64,000 nt of DNA from Vibrio parahaemolyticus (GTDB lineage Bacteria; Pseudomonadota; Gammaproteobacteria; Enterobacterales; Vibrionaceae): the NCBI RefSeq assembly GCF_900460535.1, contig NZ_UHIL01000002.1, positions 682,001-746,000 of the forward strand, read 5' to 3'. This document shows, piece after piece, positions 1-8,610 of the stretch. A model generated the notes under the pieces. It worked only from the letters and a program-made list of their open reading frames with translations. It made no database searches and was not told the DNA's origin. Within the stretch, counting starts at the first letter, position 1. The number at the start of each line of letters is the position of its first letter. Position numbers and translations under genes: made by a program.

Positions 1-157
1 GTTGTTCTTCCAGTGACTTAATGCGCTGGCTCACTGCCCCTTGGGTAATAAACAACTCTTCAGCGGCTTTGGTAAAACTGAGACACTTACCAGCAACGGC
101 GAAAGTGTACATATTGGAGAGCATCTGCTGTTTTCTGTCCATCTTGGCACTCAACAT
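1..157 (-). CDS. LysR-family transcriptional regulator, N-terminal fragment
   Basis: This is the first 52 or so codons of a gene that runs off the left edge of the window. The translation begins MLSAKMDRKQQ and contains a typical LysR winged-helix start: a first helix (SNMYTFAVAGKCLSF), then TKAAEELFITQGAVSQRI, where the recognition helix is expected. A second in-frame ATG five codons in (at 142) could be the real start. It is divergent from the 6-phospho-beta-glucosidase gene, so by the usual LysR arrangement it may control that gene; this is inference. The effector domain is outside the window, so nothing can be said about the ligand. Confidence 0.8.
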   Translation of the reverse strand, partial: MLSAKMDRKQQMLSNMYTFAVAGKCLSFTKAAEELFITQGAVSQRIKSLEEQ

Positions 158-257
158 AAATTAGAAGGGCTAATGCATAGCAAGTTTAAATTGGTTTGTA
201 TAGCGAATCACGATGCTTTTTAATCAAACTGTCTTATCCATAACGAGAAACAGCACG

Positions 258-1571
258 ATGAAAAAGAATCTAAAAATTACCATTATTGGCGCAGGATCCA
301 GTTACACGCCTGAGCTTATCGAAGGTCTCATCAAGCGCAATCATGAACTGCCTATCGGCGAGTTGTGGTTGGTCGATATTGAAGATGGCAAAGAGAAAGT
401 CAGCATCATTGGCGACTTAACACGCCGTATGTTGGCGAAAAACAACCTGTCTCATATTGATGTTCACGTCACGCTGGATCGCAAACCCGCATTAAAAAAC
501 GCCGATTTTGTCTGTTCTCAATTTCGCGCGGGTTGTTTGGAAGGTCGTATCCGCGATGAACGCATCTCGCTTAAATACGGCATGATCGGTCAGGAAACCA
601 ACGGTTTAGGCGGTTTTGCTAATGCCTGTCGCACCATTCCTATTGCGTTGGAAATCTGTAAAGAGATGGAAGAATTGTGTCCTGACGCTTGGCTGTTGAA
701 CTTCACTAATCCATCGGGCATGGTGACCGAAGCGATTCTCAAACACACCAAAGTAAAAGCGGTCGGTTTGTGCAATGTACCAGTGATCATGCAAAAAGGC
801 ATCGCGCAAATGCTGGGCGCTGACGAGCAAGACTTTGTATTGCAAGTCGCGGGTTTGAACCACTTTATCTGGGCGCGCCAGATCCTGCATGAAGGTCGCG
901 ATAAGCTGCAAGAGGTAGTCGAAGCGATCTTATCGGGCAACGATCCTCTCGTTCCGCAAAACATTCCTCCATTCGAATGGCCAACAGAACTGCTGCGTAA
1001 TATGGGGATGATTCCATGCGCATACCTTCGCTACTATTACACCAGCGAAGACATCATGAAGCAGGAAATTGAAGAAGCGAATGGCGAAGGCACACGCGGC
1101 GAAGTGGTCAAAGCGATGGAGAAACGTCTGTTCGATATCTACCGCAACCCAGAGCTTAACGAGAAACCAAAAGAACTCGAAAAGCGCGGTGGCCAATATT
1201 ACTCAGAAGCGGCCTGTGAGCTGATGAGCTCTATCTACAACGACAAGCGCACCATCATGCACGTGAACACTCGCAACAACGGCGCGATTTCGGGCTTGCC
1301 GGACGACTGCACTGTGGAAGTCAGCTGTATGATCACTAAATCAGGGCCAGTTGCTTTGAATGTTGCACCGTTCCCAACAGATACACTGCGTCTAATTCAA
1401 TTGATGAAGGATTTTGAATCGCTCACTGTCGAAGCAGCGGTCACAGGCAACCGCAACGCGGCGCACCGAGCGTTGATTCTGAACCCACTGGTCACAACAG
1501 GAACGATTCTAGAGCAGGCATTGGAAGAGACAATTCAAGCGAACCTCGATTACATGCCGCAGTTTCGTTAA
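258..1571 (+). CDS. 6-phospho-beta-glucosidase, glycoside hydrolase family 4
   Basis: A 437-residue GH4 enzyme that should hydrolyse 6-phospho-beta-glucosides (for example phosphorylated cellobiose or chitobiose-type sugars) in the cytoplasm by the NAD+ and divalent-metal dependent redox mechanism of this family. The N-terminus has the Rossmann NAD motif IIGAGSSYTPEL. The metal-binding Cys and His of GH4 are visible in GLCNVP (Cys172) and GLNHF (His202), at the expected places. An upstream in-frame ATG exists at 213, but the start at 258 (MKKNLKITIIGAG) puts the NAD motif where the family has it. No PTS gene for sugar uptake is adjacent. The divergent LysR gene is the likely regulator. Exact substrate is not determinable. 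Confidence 0.88.
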   Translation: MKKNLKITIIGAGSSYTPELIEGLIKRNHELPIGELWLVDIEDGKEKVSIIGDLTRRMLAKNNLSHIDVHVTLDRKPALKNADFVCSQFRAGCLEGRIRDERISLKYGMIGQETNGLGGFANACRTIPIALEICKEMEELCPDAWLLNFTNPSGMVTEAILKHTKVKAVGLCNVPVIMQKGIAQMLGADEQDFVLQVAGLNHFIWARQILHEGRDKLQEVVEAILSGNDPLVPQNIPPFEWPTELLRNMGMIPCAYLRYYYTSEDIMKQEIEEANGEGTRGEVVKAMEKRLFDIYRNPELNEKPKELEKRGGQYYSEAACELMSSIYNDKRTIMHVNTRNNGAISGLPDDCTVEVSCMITKSGPVALNVAPFPTDTLRLIQLMKDFESLTVEAAVTGNRNAAHRALILNPLVTTGTILEQALEETIQANLDYMPQFR

Positions 1572-1586
1572 TCCTAACTAAAATGC

Positions 1587-1615
1587 AAAAGGGAGGGTGA
1601 GTGCCATCCCTTTTT
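1587..1615 (+). terminator. Rho-independent terminator after the GH4 gene
   Basis: An AAAAGGGA arm pairs with TCCCTTTT across a 12-nt loop and is followed by a short T-rich run. It lies between two convergent genes and can serve both. Confidence 0.6.
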
Positions 1616-1619
1616 GTGT

Positions 1620-2612
1620 TCACATGGTTAGAATAATCTTGCCACTCCGCGCTAGTGATTTTTCTTCAATTTGTTCAATCGCAGTTTGAAACGCTTCTAA
1701 CGGCAAGTAGTGTGCAACTGCGAGCTTTATATCATTGGCAATAAAGTGTTTTAACATTTCAGCGAATACCGTCTTTCTCCCGCCTTTGCCTACCGATTCT
1801 TCCCAATACCGCAAAAAGAAGGTGCTAAAGTCGATGTTGTTGGCCTTCACGGACTCAAAAAACACTGGCGTATAAGGCGCTAACGACAATGTTCCGTAGT
1901 TGATGTATTGGCCATTTTCTTTCAAGGTACGAATGAGATCCGTGCCAGCCTCACCGCCTATCGCATCCAAAGCGACCGTTGGTTGTGGCAGTTTGCGCGT
2001 TTGCAGTTGCGCGTGTAAGTCTTGTTTTGCGTCCAACACTGGAATCGTATCGTACGGATACTCTTCTGGCTTTGAAGTCACAGCAATCAGTGTAAAACCC
2101 AGTGAATGAGCAAGCTGGGCAAATATCTTACCGATCGCTGACCCTGCCGCATTGATGATCACCACATCACCTTTGTTCAACTTAGCCACTTTCGTGGTGA
2201 TAACCCACGCGGTTAGCGCGTTGATGTACAACTGGCAGGCATAGCCGTTATCCAAACTTTCAGGTAGCGGAAAAAGATTCTCGGGCGAAGCATCGATGTA
2301 GTATTGCCAAGTCCCACTCATCGCCACCAACACTTTTTGCCCAACTTGAAAGCCAGTGTGACCGACAGCACTGACTTCCACCACACGCCCAACCGCTTCA
2401 AATCCCGGCACACGAGGTGGTACGTGAACGCGGCGGTATTGCCCAACCCCATGAATGGAAAGCAAGTCACTTGGGTTAATATTGGTGGCTTCCAGTCGCA
2501 CCCGAACCTTACCCAGAGCAAGCGGTTTGAGGGGCTCTTTTTCCAACGACAGCGACGTTTTGGGTTGACCAAAACAGAATTGATTCACTCGTGTATTTAT
2601 CGTTGGTGCCAT
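1620..2612 (-). CDS. zinc-independent alcohol dehydrogenase-like (MDR) oxidoreductase
   Basis: A 330-residue medium-chain dehydrogenase/reductase. The N-terminal GroES-like domain has the family signature region (ATNINPSDLLSIHG, PGFEAVGRVVEV), and the nucleotide-binding domain has the glycine-rich loop NAAGSAIGKIFAQLA. There is no structural-zinc cysteine cluster, so it fits the zinc-independent quinone oxidoreductase or enoyl-thioester reductase (MECR/Etr1-like) branch. It is NADPH-dependent by family; the substrate is unknown. It follows an AraC-type regulator gene on the same strand by 88 bp, so the two may be co-transcribed or the regulator may act on it. Confidence 0.8.
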   Translation of the reverse strand: MAPTINTRVNQFCFGQPKTSLSLEKEPLKPLALGKVRVRLEATNINPSDLLSIHGVGQYRRVHVPPRVPGFEAVGRVVEVSAVGHTGFQVGQKVLVAMSGTWQYYIDASPENLFPLPESLDNGYACQLYINALTAWVITTKVAKLNKGDVVIINAAGSAIGKIFAQLAHSLGFTLIAVTSKPEEYPYDTIPVLDAKQDLHAQLQTRKLPQPTVALDAIGGEAGTDLIRTLKENGQYINYGTLSLAPYTPVFFESVKANNIDFSTFFLRYWEESVGKGGRKTVFAEMLKHFIANDIKLAVAHYLPLEAFQTAIEQIEEKSLARSGKIILTM

Positions 2613-2700
2613 TATTATTCATACCATGTAATTGAAATTCAAAAAGGAAGTTTCGTAACTTCTACTCAAAAACATTAAGTGAAGTCGAAGCTCTGTATTT

Positions 2701-3534
2701 CTACCTGCGCGATGCGCCGTTCACTCTAAACTGTTGTGGCGTCATATCAAAATAGGCTTTAAATGCTTTGATGTAGGATGAGTCGTTTTGATAACCCACT
2801 AGGTCTGCAATGGCTTGGATTGACAACGATTCATCTAACAAAGAAAGCGAGTAAATTAGCCGAATTTGTTGCCGCCAAAGCAGAAATGAAGTGTTGAATT
2901 CCTTGGCGAACAACCGTGATAAAGTGCGCTCAGACGCGCCAATTTTCTCTCCCCACTCTTTTAGCGAACAGCTCAACGCGGGCTCGTCGGTCAACTGCTC
3001 GAAAATCAGTTTTAGTCTTCTGTCTTGTGGCAGCAATAACTGAAATGTCTGCACGTTGCTTTTCAAAATTTGATCATGCAACACCGCCAGCAAATGCAGC
3101 ACTTCTTCGTGGCTTGTCTCACCTTCACACTGTCTGCGGATCTCTTGTAAAAGCTCATTTAAAAACGGCGTTAAAGCAATGGTTCTCACTTGTGGCTCGT
3201 ACGTTGCGCCAAACTCAGGGTTGAGGTAAATGCCAACAAATATCGTGTTGCTTAGAGCAATCGACTCGTGTTGAACGCCCGCAGGAACAAATAACGCAGA
3301 AGTGTGCGGAACCAAATGCTGATAATGCTCCGTTTGTGTTTGCAATAACCCTTTAATAGGAAAGATGATTTGATGCCAAGTGTGTTGATGCAACGCATCA
3401 ATGTAACCTTTTGGCATGTCGATGGTTTTCACCAAAACAGGAGAATGGGGATTCGCGGCCATCATCTCATTGGAGGTGATGACGCCTGACTTCGAATCAA
3501 TTTGGCGAGTTAGCATTGTTGATTGTCTTTTCAT
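2701..3534 (-). CDS. AraC-family regulator with N-terminal cupin domain
   Basis: A 277-residue protein. Residues around 30-110 form a cupin-like sensor domain (HQHTWHQIIFPIKG, followed by VPAGVQHES). Residues of about 175-275 form the double helix-turn-helix AraC domain (LKEWGEKIGASERTLSRLFAKE; IADLVGYQNDSSYIKAFKAYF). The start at 3534 has a GGAATAGGG stretch just upstream; a second ATG at 3516 is possible. It precedes the MDR oxidoreductase on the same strand and is divergent from the MOSC gene, so either may be a target. Ligand unknown. Confidence 0.85.
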   Translation of the reverse strand: MKRQSTMLTRQIDSKSGVITSNEMMAANPHSPVLVKTIDMPKGYIDALHQHTWHQIIFPIKGLLQTQTEHYQHLVPHTSALFVPAGVQHESIALSNTIFVGIYLNPEFGATYEPQVRTIALTPFLNELLQEIRRQCEGETSHEEVLHLLAVLHDQILKSNVQTFQLLLPQDRRLKLIFEQLTDEPALSCSLKEWGEKIGASERTLSRLFAKEFNTSFLLWRQQIRLIYSLSLLDESLSIQAIADLVGYQNDSSYIKAFKAYFDMTPQQFRVNGASRR

Positions 3535-3627
3535 CCCTATTCCGACACAAGTTCTCTAGGCTATCATGCTCCGCATCGTGAATGAAGGTAAACACTTTAT
3601 CTCTCATTCAAATAATAAGGAGGTTAC

Positions 3628-4320
3628 ATGAAGAAAATCGGCGTCGTAAAAGCTGTGCTAGCAGGGAAAACCGTCCCTTATGCTCATGGAGCGAAAAGCG
3701 CAATCAATAAACAAGTGCTGCCTGAGCGCCAGCACGCAACAGAGCTTGGTTTTACCAGTGATGAGCAAGGCGATCCGCGCTTTCATGGTGGCATTCAAAA
3801 AGCGCTTCATATTTACCCAAGCGAGCACTACCCAATCTGGCAACAAGAATTAGGCGAAAGAACCATTTTCCAATCCGCCGGCGGCTTTGGCGAAAACATC
3901 AGCTCCGAAGGCGTAACCGAATCCACGATTTGCTTGAACGATAAAATTCGCATCGGCTCAACACTACTGGAAGTGTCGCAAGGTCGCATGCCTTGTTGGA
4001 AACTTAACGTACGCTTTGACCAACACGACATGGCGAGAAGACTGCAAGATACGCTTCGAACAGGCTGGTATTTCCGAGTGCTGGAAGAAGGCGATATCGG
4101 TGCAGGTGACGAGATTATTCTGTGTGAAAGACTTTATCCAGAATGGCCACTGGCTCGCATCATGGGCGCGGTTTTCACTGGCTGCCTGGATAAAACAGAG
4201 CTAAGCCAACTGACAGAACTGCCATTGGTTGAATCTTGGGGCAAGTTGGTCGAGCGCCGCCTAGAAACTGGCGAAGTTGAAGATTGGGAAATGCGCTTGG
4301 TTGGCCCAACGGCGGGTTAA
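3628..4320 (+). CDS. MOSC domain protein (YiiM-like)
   Basis: A 230-residue protein with a MOSC (molybdenum cofactor sulfurase C-terminal) domain over about residues 30-165. The conserved cysteine of the MOSC fold is in GRMPCWKLN, and the sequence FHGGIQKALHIYP is also typical. YiiM-type proteins are linked to reduction of N-hydroxylated compounds through molybdenum cofactor; that function here is by family only. An excellent ribosome binding site (AAGGAGG) lies 6 nt before the ATG. It is divergent from the AraC gene. Confidence 0.85.
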   Translation: MKKIGVVKAVLAGKTVPYAHGAKSAINKQVLPERQHATELGFTSDEQGDPRFHGGIQKALHIYPSEHYPIWQQELGERTIFQSAGGFGENISSEGVTESTICLNDKIRIGSTLLEVSQGRMPCWKLNVRFDQHDMARRLQDTLRTGWYFRVLEEGDIGAGDEIILCERLYPEWPLARIMGAVFTGCLDKTELSQLTELPLVESWGKLVERRLETGEVEDWEMRLVGPTAG

Positions 4321-4343
4321 CACCCCAAAGTAAAATTTTAAGC

Positions 4344-4383
4344 CACGCTCTGAACCGACTATGCCGTCAAGAGCGTGTTTTTT
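4344..4383. terminator. Bidirectional terminator between MOSC and DEAD-box genes
   Basis: CACGCTCT pairs with AGAGCGTG across an 18-nt loop, followed by TTTTTT on the + strand. It lies between convergent genes. Confidence 0.65.
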
Positions 4384-4386
4384 GGT

Positions 4387-5625
4387 TTACTTCGCACTCG
4401 GGGCTGGGCGTTTCGACTTACCTTGGAACTGCTTAATGCTCTTCTTAGCATGAGTTCGGCGGTTGGCTTTTTTATCGCGTGGCGCGCGTTTGCTCTCGCC
4501 AGTTGATGGCTTATCCGTTACTGGAAAACCAACCAGATCTTGCACTGGCAATGCACGTTGAGTCAGGTGACGAATCGCGTTTAGTGCGTCCATTTCACCA
4601 TGACATACCAATGATATAGCCACACCTTGTTCGCCTGCGCGAGCGGTACGTCCTACTCGGTGAACATAAGTTTCTGCATGCATTGGCAGTTCAAAGTTGA
4701 TCACTACAGGTAATTGCTCAATGTGAATGCCGCGCGCTAGTAGATCGGTGGCAATCAACACCTGAATTTGCCCAGATTTAAACTGCGCCAGTGCTTCTTC
4801 TCGCTCATCTTGACTCTTATTGCCATGCAGCGCATTGGTTGAGATGCCCGCTTTATTCAGCTTCTTCGCTAAGCCATCGGCGTTCTCTTTCGCACCAATA
4901 AAGACTAACGCCTGAGTCCACGCGTTTTTTTGAATCAGTTCAATCAATGCCTTGGTTTTACTGCCTTTGTTGACGAGGTACAGTGTTTCAGCAATATCTT
5001 GGTTGGTGCTATTTTCTTGATGCGCTGCAACTTGCTTTGGTGCCTGCATAAGCAGCTTCGCTTTATCCTTCAACTCATCTGAAAACGTAGCCGAGAACAT
5101 TGCGGTTTGACGCTGGTTTGAAATCTGCCCTGCAATATTTTGTACGTCAGGCCAAAAGCCCATGTCCAACAAACGGTCGGCTTCATCCAATACTAGATAA
5201 TGAACATTGCTCAAATCCAAGCCATTGTTTGCTAGGTCAACCAAACGACCTGTCGTCGCGACAAGGATATGAGGATTTGTCGCTAGCGCCTGCTGTTGTT
5301 GCTCTTTATCAACGCCGCCACACAAACACACTGCGTTGAATTCAAGAACTTGACCAACTTGGTTGATTGCTTCACTCACTTGCATTGCCAGCTCACGAGT
5401 TGGCACCAAAATCAGCGCTTTTTGCTCTGGATTGACACTCAGCTTTTCCAACAAAGGCAAACCATAAGCAAGGGTTTTGCCGCTGCCTGTATTTGCCAAA
5501 GCCAATAGATCTTGACCAGCCAACAGCTCAGGAATGGCCAACGCTTGAATATCGGTCGGTTTCTTGAAGTCTTTTGGCAGTGCGTGAATCAGCTCAGAAC
5601 TCAATGAGAGAGTAGAAAATGGCAT
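4387..5625 (-). CDS. DEAD-box ATP-dependent RNA helicase
   Basis: A 412-residue DEAD-box helicase. In order: Q-motif region (PKDFKKPTDIQALAIP), Walker A (ANTGSGKT), PTRELA, TTGRL, DEAD (LVLDEADRLLDMG), SAT (MFSATF), and the C-terminal helicase motifs with HRVGRTARAG. A short basic tail (KRAPRDKKANRRTHAKK) follows, which probably aids RNA binding. The start at 5625 (MPFSTLSLSSEL) matches the normal family start; the upstream 33 codons have no helicase similarity. It unwinds short RNA duplexes, probably in ribosome assembly or mRNA decay; the RhlE-like subgroup is likely but not certain. Confidence 0.92.
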   Translation of the reverse strand: MPFSTLSLSSELIHALPKDFKKPTDIQALAIPELLAGQDLLALANTGSGKTLAYGLPLLEKLSVNPEQKALILVPTRELAMQVSEAINQVGQVLEFNAVCLCGGVDKEQQQQALATNPHILVATTGRLVDLANNGLDLSNVHYLVLDEADRLLDMGFWPDVQNIAGQISNQRQTAMFSATFSDELKDKAKLLMQAPKQVAAHQENSTNQDIAETLYLVNKGSKTKALIELIQKNAWTQALVFIGAKENADGLAKKLNKAGISTNALHGNKSQDEREEALAQFKSGQIQVLIATDLLARGIHIEQLPVVINFELPMHAETYVHRVGRTARAGEQGVAISLVCHGEMDALNAIRHLTQRALPVQDLVGFPVTDKPSTGESKRAPRDKKANRRTHAKKSIKQFQGKSKRPAPSAK

Positions 5626-5816
5626 TAGCGAAACCTTGTACTTTTGGTTGAAGAAGCAATAAAAACAATGAAGATGCGGTAAAACGCAGGCGCGGACTTT
5701 ATCACAATCTGTTAGGTGAACCATCCTATTTTAGGCGCTTAAACCAAGCGGCGCCGATGCAAATATTCAGAAAACAAAAAAGCGCCGAGCCGAAACCCTG
5801 CGCTTTTAAAAACGGT

Positions 5817-5829
5817 TTTACATTGTAAA
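5817..5829. other. parS2: parS2-type palindrome
   Basis: Exact TTTACATTGTAAA, matching the TTTACANTGTAAA consensus of Vibrio chromosome II parS2 sites bound by ParB2. It lies between the DEAD-box gene and the next gene, about 49 kb from the origin iterons, and is the most distant site in this window. Confidence 0.75.
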
Positions 5830-5880
5830 TCGTTACTTGGTGTAGAAAGCGATTGAACACATCTCCCAAACCCAAAACAA

Positions 5881-6603
5881 TCAGTTTTTGGCGTCTAACA
5901 CCGAATCCAATACTGATTGAGCATTACTCGCAATACTTTCATCACAGCACTGCTTTAAAACCAGAATGAAATCATTCAGTTCTTCGGCAGACACGCCATT
6001 ATTCATGCTGATGTTGTAGTGAGCCGCAAGCTGGCTGTTCACTCCTTTGATATTTGCCAGCGCTGCAATCGTGGCAATTTCTCGTTGTTTCCACGTCAGG
6101 AGGTCACGCGCGAAAATGTCACCAAACAAATGGGCTTTTAAGTACTGATCTATTTGAGGTGAAAAGTCGAACAGCGGGCCTTTGACTTGCATACCGACCA
6201 GCGTTGTTTGGTTCTGACTGCCTAGCTCTAAGCTGCTTTTATCTGCCGTCAACGGCGTCGATTCACGCCCTAATATGTCGGTAATACCACGATTTTTGCG
6301 CACTTCAACTACTTCCATAAAAGCAGCCAATCCATTCAAACTGCGGGGAAAACCTGCGTAAGCGTATAGTTGAGCGAGAACTTCTTTAATCTCATTGATC
6401 GTTAAGCCGCTTTCTAAACCATCATTCAGGCTAATCTTGAGTTTTTCTACGTCACCGCTTGCGGTGAAAGCCGCGATTGGAACGATGGCTCGTTCTTTAT
6501 TACTCAATTTATCTGTTGCAAAAGCAGGCATAACGGCGGATATCGTTGTCATAGTCAGTACCCAAATTAATATGGACTTGATTGAAGTTTTAATCGCGAT
6601 CAT
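5881..6603 (-). CDS. periplasmic tandem carboxymuconolactone decarboxylase-like protein
   Basis: A 240-residue protein with a signal peptide (MIAIKTSIKSILIWV... ending PAFA, cleavage likely after residue 29). Two AhpD/CMD-type helical domains follow: about residues 32-105 (SNKERAIVPIAAFTASGD) and 140-235 (FARDLLTWKQREIATIAALA). The second repeat carries a QCC sequence instead of a clear CxxC pair, so peroxidase-type redox activity cannot be assumed. The start at 6603 has a GGAAGG site upstream and begins the signal peptide. It is downstream of a cupin gene on the same strand, with an AraC regulator divergent to both. Substrate unknown. Confidence 0.8.
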   Translation of the reverse strand: MIAIKTSIKSILIWVLTMTTISAVMPAFATDKLSNKERAIVPIAAFTASGDVEKLKISLNDGLESGLTINEIKEVLAQLYAYAGFPRSLNGLAAFMEVVEVRKNRGITDILGRESTPLTADKSSLELGSQNQTTLVGMQVKGPLFDFSPQIDQYLKAHLFGDIFARDLLTWKQREIATIAALANIKGVNSQLAAHYNISMNNGVSAEELNDFILVLKQCCDESIASNAQSVLDSVLDAKN

Positions 6604-6759
6604 TGTCAGAACCTTCCGTTGGTTGACCACACGCCGAAGCGACTTGAGGAGCCATAAAAGCGACACCAATGAGCGCAATCTGTACGCTCATGTAAGTTTG
6701 ATATTTACTTGGCTTGCCTGTCATTGCCAGATGTCCGACGTCCTTAAGTTAGCGTTCAA

Positions 6760-7209
6760 TTAGCCAAGCTCGGCGTACTCTTCGTCCGTCACGGGTTGAC
6801 ACCACTCATTGCTTGCTCCTTCGGCGGGTATTTCTATTGCTACATGTGAAAACCAGCTGTCTTTAGCTGCGCCATGCCAATGCTTAGTGCCAGGCGCAAT
6901 ATGCACGACGTCGCCCACGTTGAGCGCTTGCGCTGGCTGACCAAATTCTTGATACCACCCACGGCCTCCCGTCACGAGCAAGATTTGTCCGCCTTCGTGA
7001 TGAATGTGCCAAAAATTACGGCAGCCCGGTTCAAACGTCACATTTGCTACGAGCAGCCCCGGTTGGTTGAGCAACGCCAAGTAGCTTGTCCCCGTGAAGT
7101 AATCGGCATACGCTTCGTTCTTAGCCCCGAAATCAAAAATGCCATGGCCGTTAAATACTCCGGCTTTTAGTGATTGTGGAATCTGTGTTTTTGCTGTGTG
7201 ATTAACCAT
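6760..7209 (-). CDS. cupin-domain protein
   Basis: A 149-residue single-cupin protein. The two cupin motifs are visible: CRNFWHIHHEGGQILLVTGGRGWYQ with metal-binding His residues, and VGDVVHIAPGTKHWHGA with the second His. The fold binds a metal and often acts in small carbonyl or aromatic metabolism. It sits immediately upstream of the CMD-like gene (157 bp between), an arrangement common in bacteria, and both may belong to one detoxification or quinone-handling unit. That role is inference. Confidence 0.82.
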   Translation of the reverse strand: MVNHTAKTQIPQSLKAGVFNGHGIFDFGAKNEAYADYFTGTSYLALLNQPGLLVANVTFEPGCRNFWHIHHEGGQILLVTGGRGWYQEFGQPAQALNVGDVVHIAPGTKHWHGAAKDSWFSHVAIEIPAEGASNEWCQPVTDEEYAELG

Positions 7210-7574
7210 TGCTCTACGTCTCTTTATGGAATGCAGGATGCGTATCGAGCATTCGCCAAACTGTGTAGATAACGTTAACGCCGCAGGCCATTTATCGTTA
7301 GCCTATTCATGGCTAATACTTGCCTAATTTTCCAAACAATTGGACTTACATTTTGGTACTAGAGACGACCAACCGTCTCTTCTTCTGCCAAGAACAATAA
7401 ATAAACCATTAATTTAAAAGCAAAATAAGTAAGAATAGAGATTGAAAACGTTTAAATTGGAACGGTTCAAAATCGCACAAAAGGAAAACAGCGCCTTGCC
7501 TGATAATCTTTACTTCGCAAAATGTCGTGATATACATTGAATAACAACCTCAATAATCCGAGAGCCTTTTCGCG
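7210..7574. promoter_or_regulatory. Divergent intergenic region with a TetR-like inverted repeat
   Basis: This 365-bp gap separates the cupin gene and the divergent AraC gene. It holds AGAGACG-N6-CGTCTCT at 7361-7380 (7-bp perfect arms) and a shorter TCCAA-N4-TTGGA at 7331-7344. The first resembles a dyad operator of the TetR type, although no TetR gene is near. No RNA gene or small ORF with a ribosome binding site was seen. Confidence 0.4.
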
Positions 7575-8498
7575 ATGTCAGATTTATCACCTACCAGCTT
7601 ACCAAGTAGAGCATTCGCCACTCAGAAATTAGCCAAACTGATTGATCGATGGACGGGAGACGCAAACCAATACGACACGCCAATTTCGGGGTTGAGGTTC
7701 AGTCGTTGGACAACCCCGACACCGCCTACGAGCTATACCCACAATCCAAGTATTTGTCTTATCGCGCAAGGCAGGAAGCGAGTCTTATTGGGAGAGGAAA
7801 GCTTTATTTACGATGCCAACCACTTCCTGATTTCTTCTGTCGATCTCCCTATCATTGCCAACATTATCGAAGCCAGTGAGGAGCAACCTTATTTAGGGCT
7901 GATCATGGAGCTGGATTTGACCGAGATTTCCCAACTGATTGTCGATAGCGAACTTGCCTTTACTCAATCCAAAGAAGCGCAAAAAGGCATTGCTGTCGGT
8001 GAGTTGTCGGAATCTCTATTGGATGCGTTTGTACGTTTAGCAGAATTATTAGACGAAGGCCAAAACATCAAAATTTTAGCGCCCATCATTAAACGGGAGA
8101 TTTTTTATCGCCTTTTGATGAGTGAGCAGGGCACGCGTCTCCATCAAATCGTGACTGCGGGCAGCCATAGCCATCAAATAGCCAAAGCCATCGACTGGCT
8201 CAAAAACAACTTTGTCAAACCATTAAGTGTTGGAGATTTGGCTTCGTACACAGGTATGAGTAAATCGTCGTTTTACACGCACTTTCGCTCCATGACGTCC
8301 ATGACACCATTACAGTTTCAAAAGAAGTTACGCTTAAGTGAAGCACGCCGATTGATGCTGACAGAAAACTTAGACGCCATGGCTGCGACATTCAAAGTCG
8401 GCTATGAAAGTCCGTCTCAATTCAGTCGGGAATACAGCCGCTTGTTTGGCGCACCGCCGTCTAAAGACATCAAATCGCTAAGAGAAAATTTGGGCTAA
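7575..8498 (+). CDS. AraC-family regulator (AraC_N type)
   Basis: A 307-residue regulator. The N-terminal half matches the AraC_N domain found with aldehyde- or quinone-type stress genes (PSICLIAQGRKRVLLGEE, ISSVDLPI). The C-terminal 100 residues are the AraC DNA-binding domain (VGDLASYTGMSKSSFYTHFRSM; AATFKVGYESPSQFSREY). It is divergent from the cupin and CMD genes and is their likely regulator. Inducer unknown. Confidence 0.87.
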   Translation: MSDLSPTSLPSRAFATQKLAKLIDRWTGDANQYDTPISGLRFSRWTTPTPPTSYTHNPSICLIAQGRKRVLLGEESFIYDANHFLISSVDLPIIANIIEASEEQPYLGLIMELDLTEISQLIVDSELAFTQSKEAQKGIAVGELSESLLDAFVRLAELLDEGQNIKILAPIIKREIFYRLLMSEQGTRLHQIVTAGSHSHQIAKAIDWLKNNFVKPLSVGDLASYTGMSKSSFYTHFRSMTSMTPLQFQKKLRLSEARRLMLTENLDAMAATFKVGYESPSQFSREYSRLFGAPPSKDIKSLRENLG

Positions 8499-8511
8499 AT
8501 TGGCACAAAAA

Positions 8512-8546
8512 AGCCGTTAGTCTGTACTGCCACAGAGCTAACGGCT
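8512..8546. terminator. Bidirectional terminator
   Basis: AGCCGTTAG pairs with CTAACGGCT across a 17-nt loop, with A-rich flank on the left and A-rich flank on the right. It lies between convergent genes. Confidence 0.6.
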
Positions 8547-8610
8547 AAAAACCCATGAAGAGATCGCTTCATCAGCACTTCACTGCGGCTGACAAAAAAT
8601 GTGTAGTTTA

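Noticed and set aside
590..964. 124-residue frame opposite the GH4 gene
   Set aside because: Shadow of a clearly conserved gene; no ribosome binding site.
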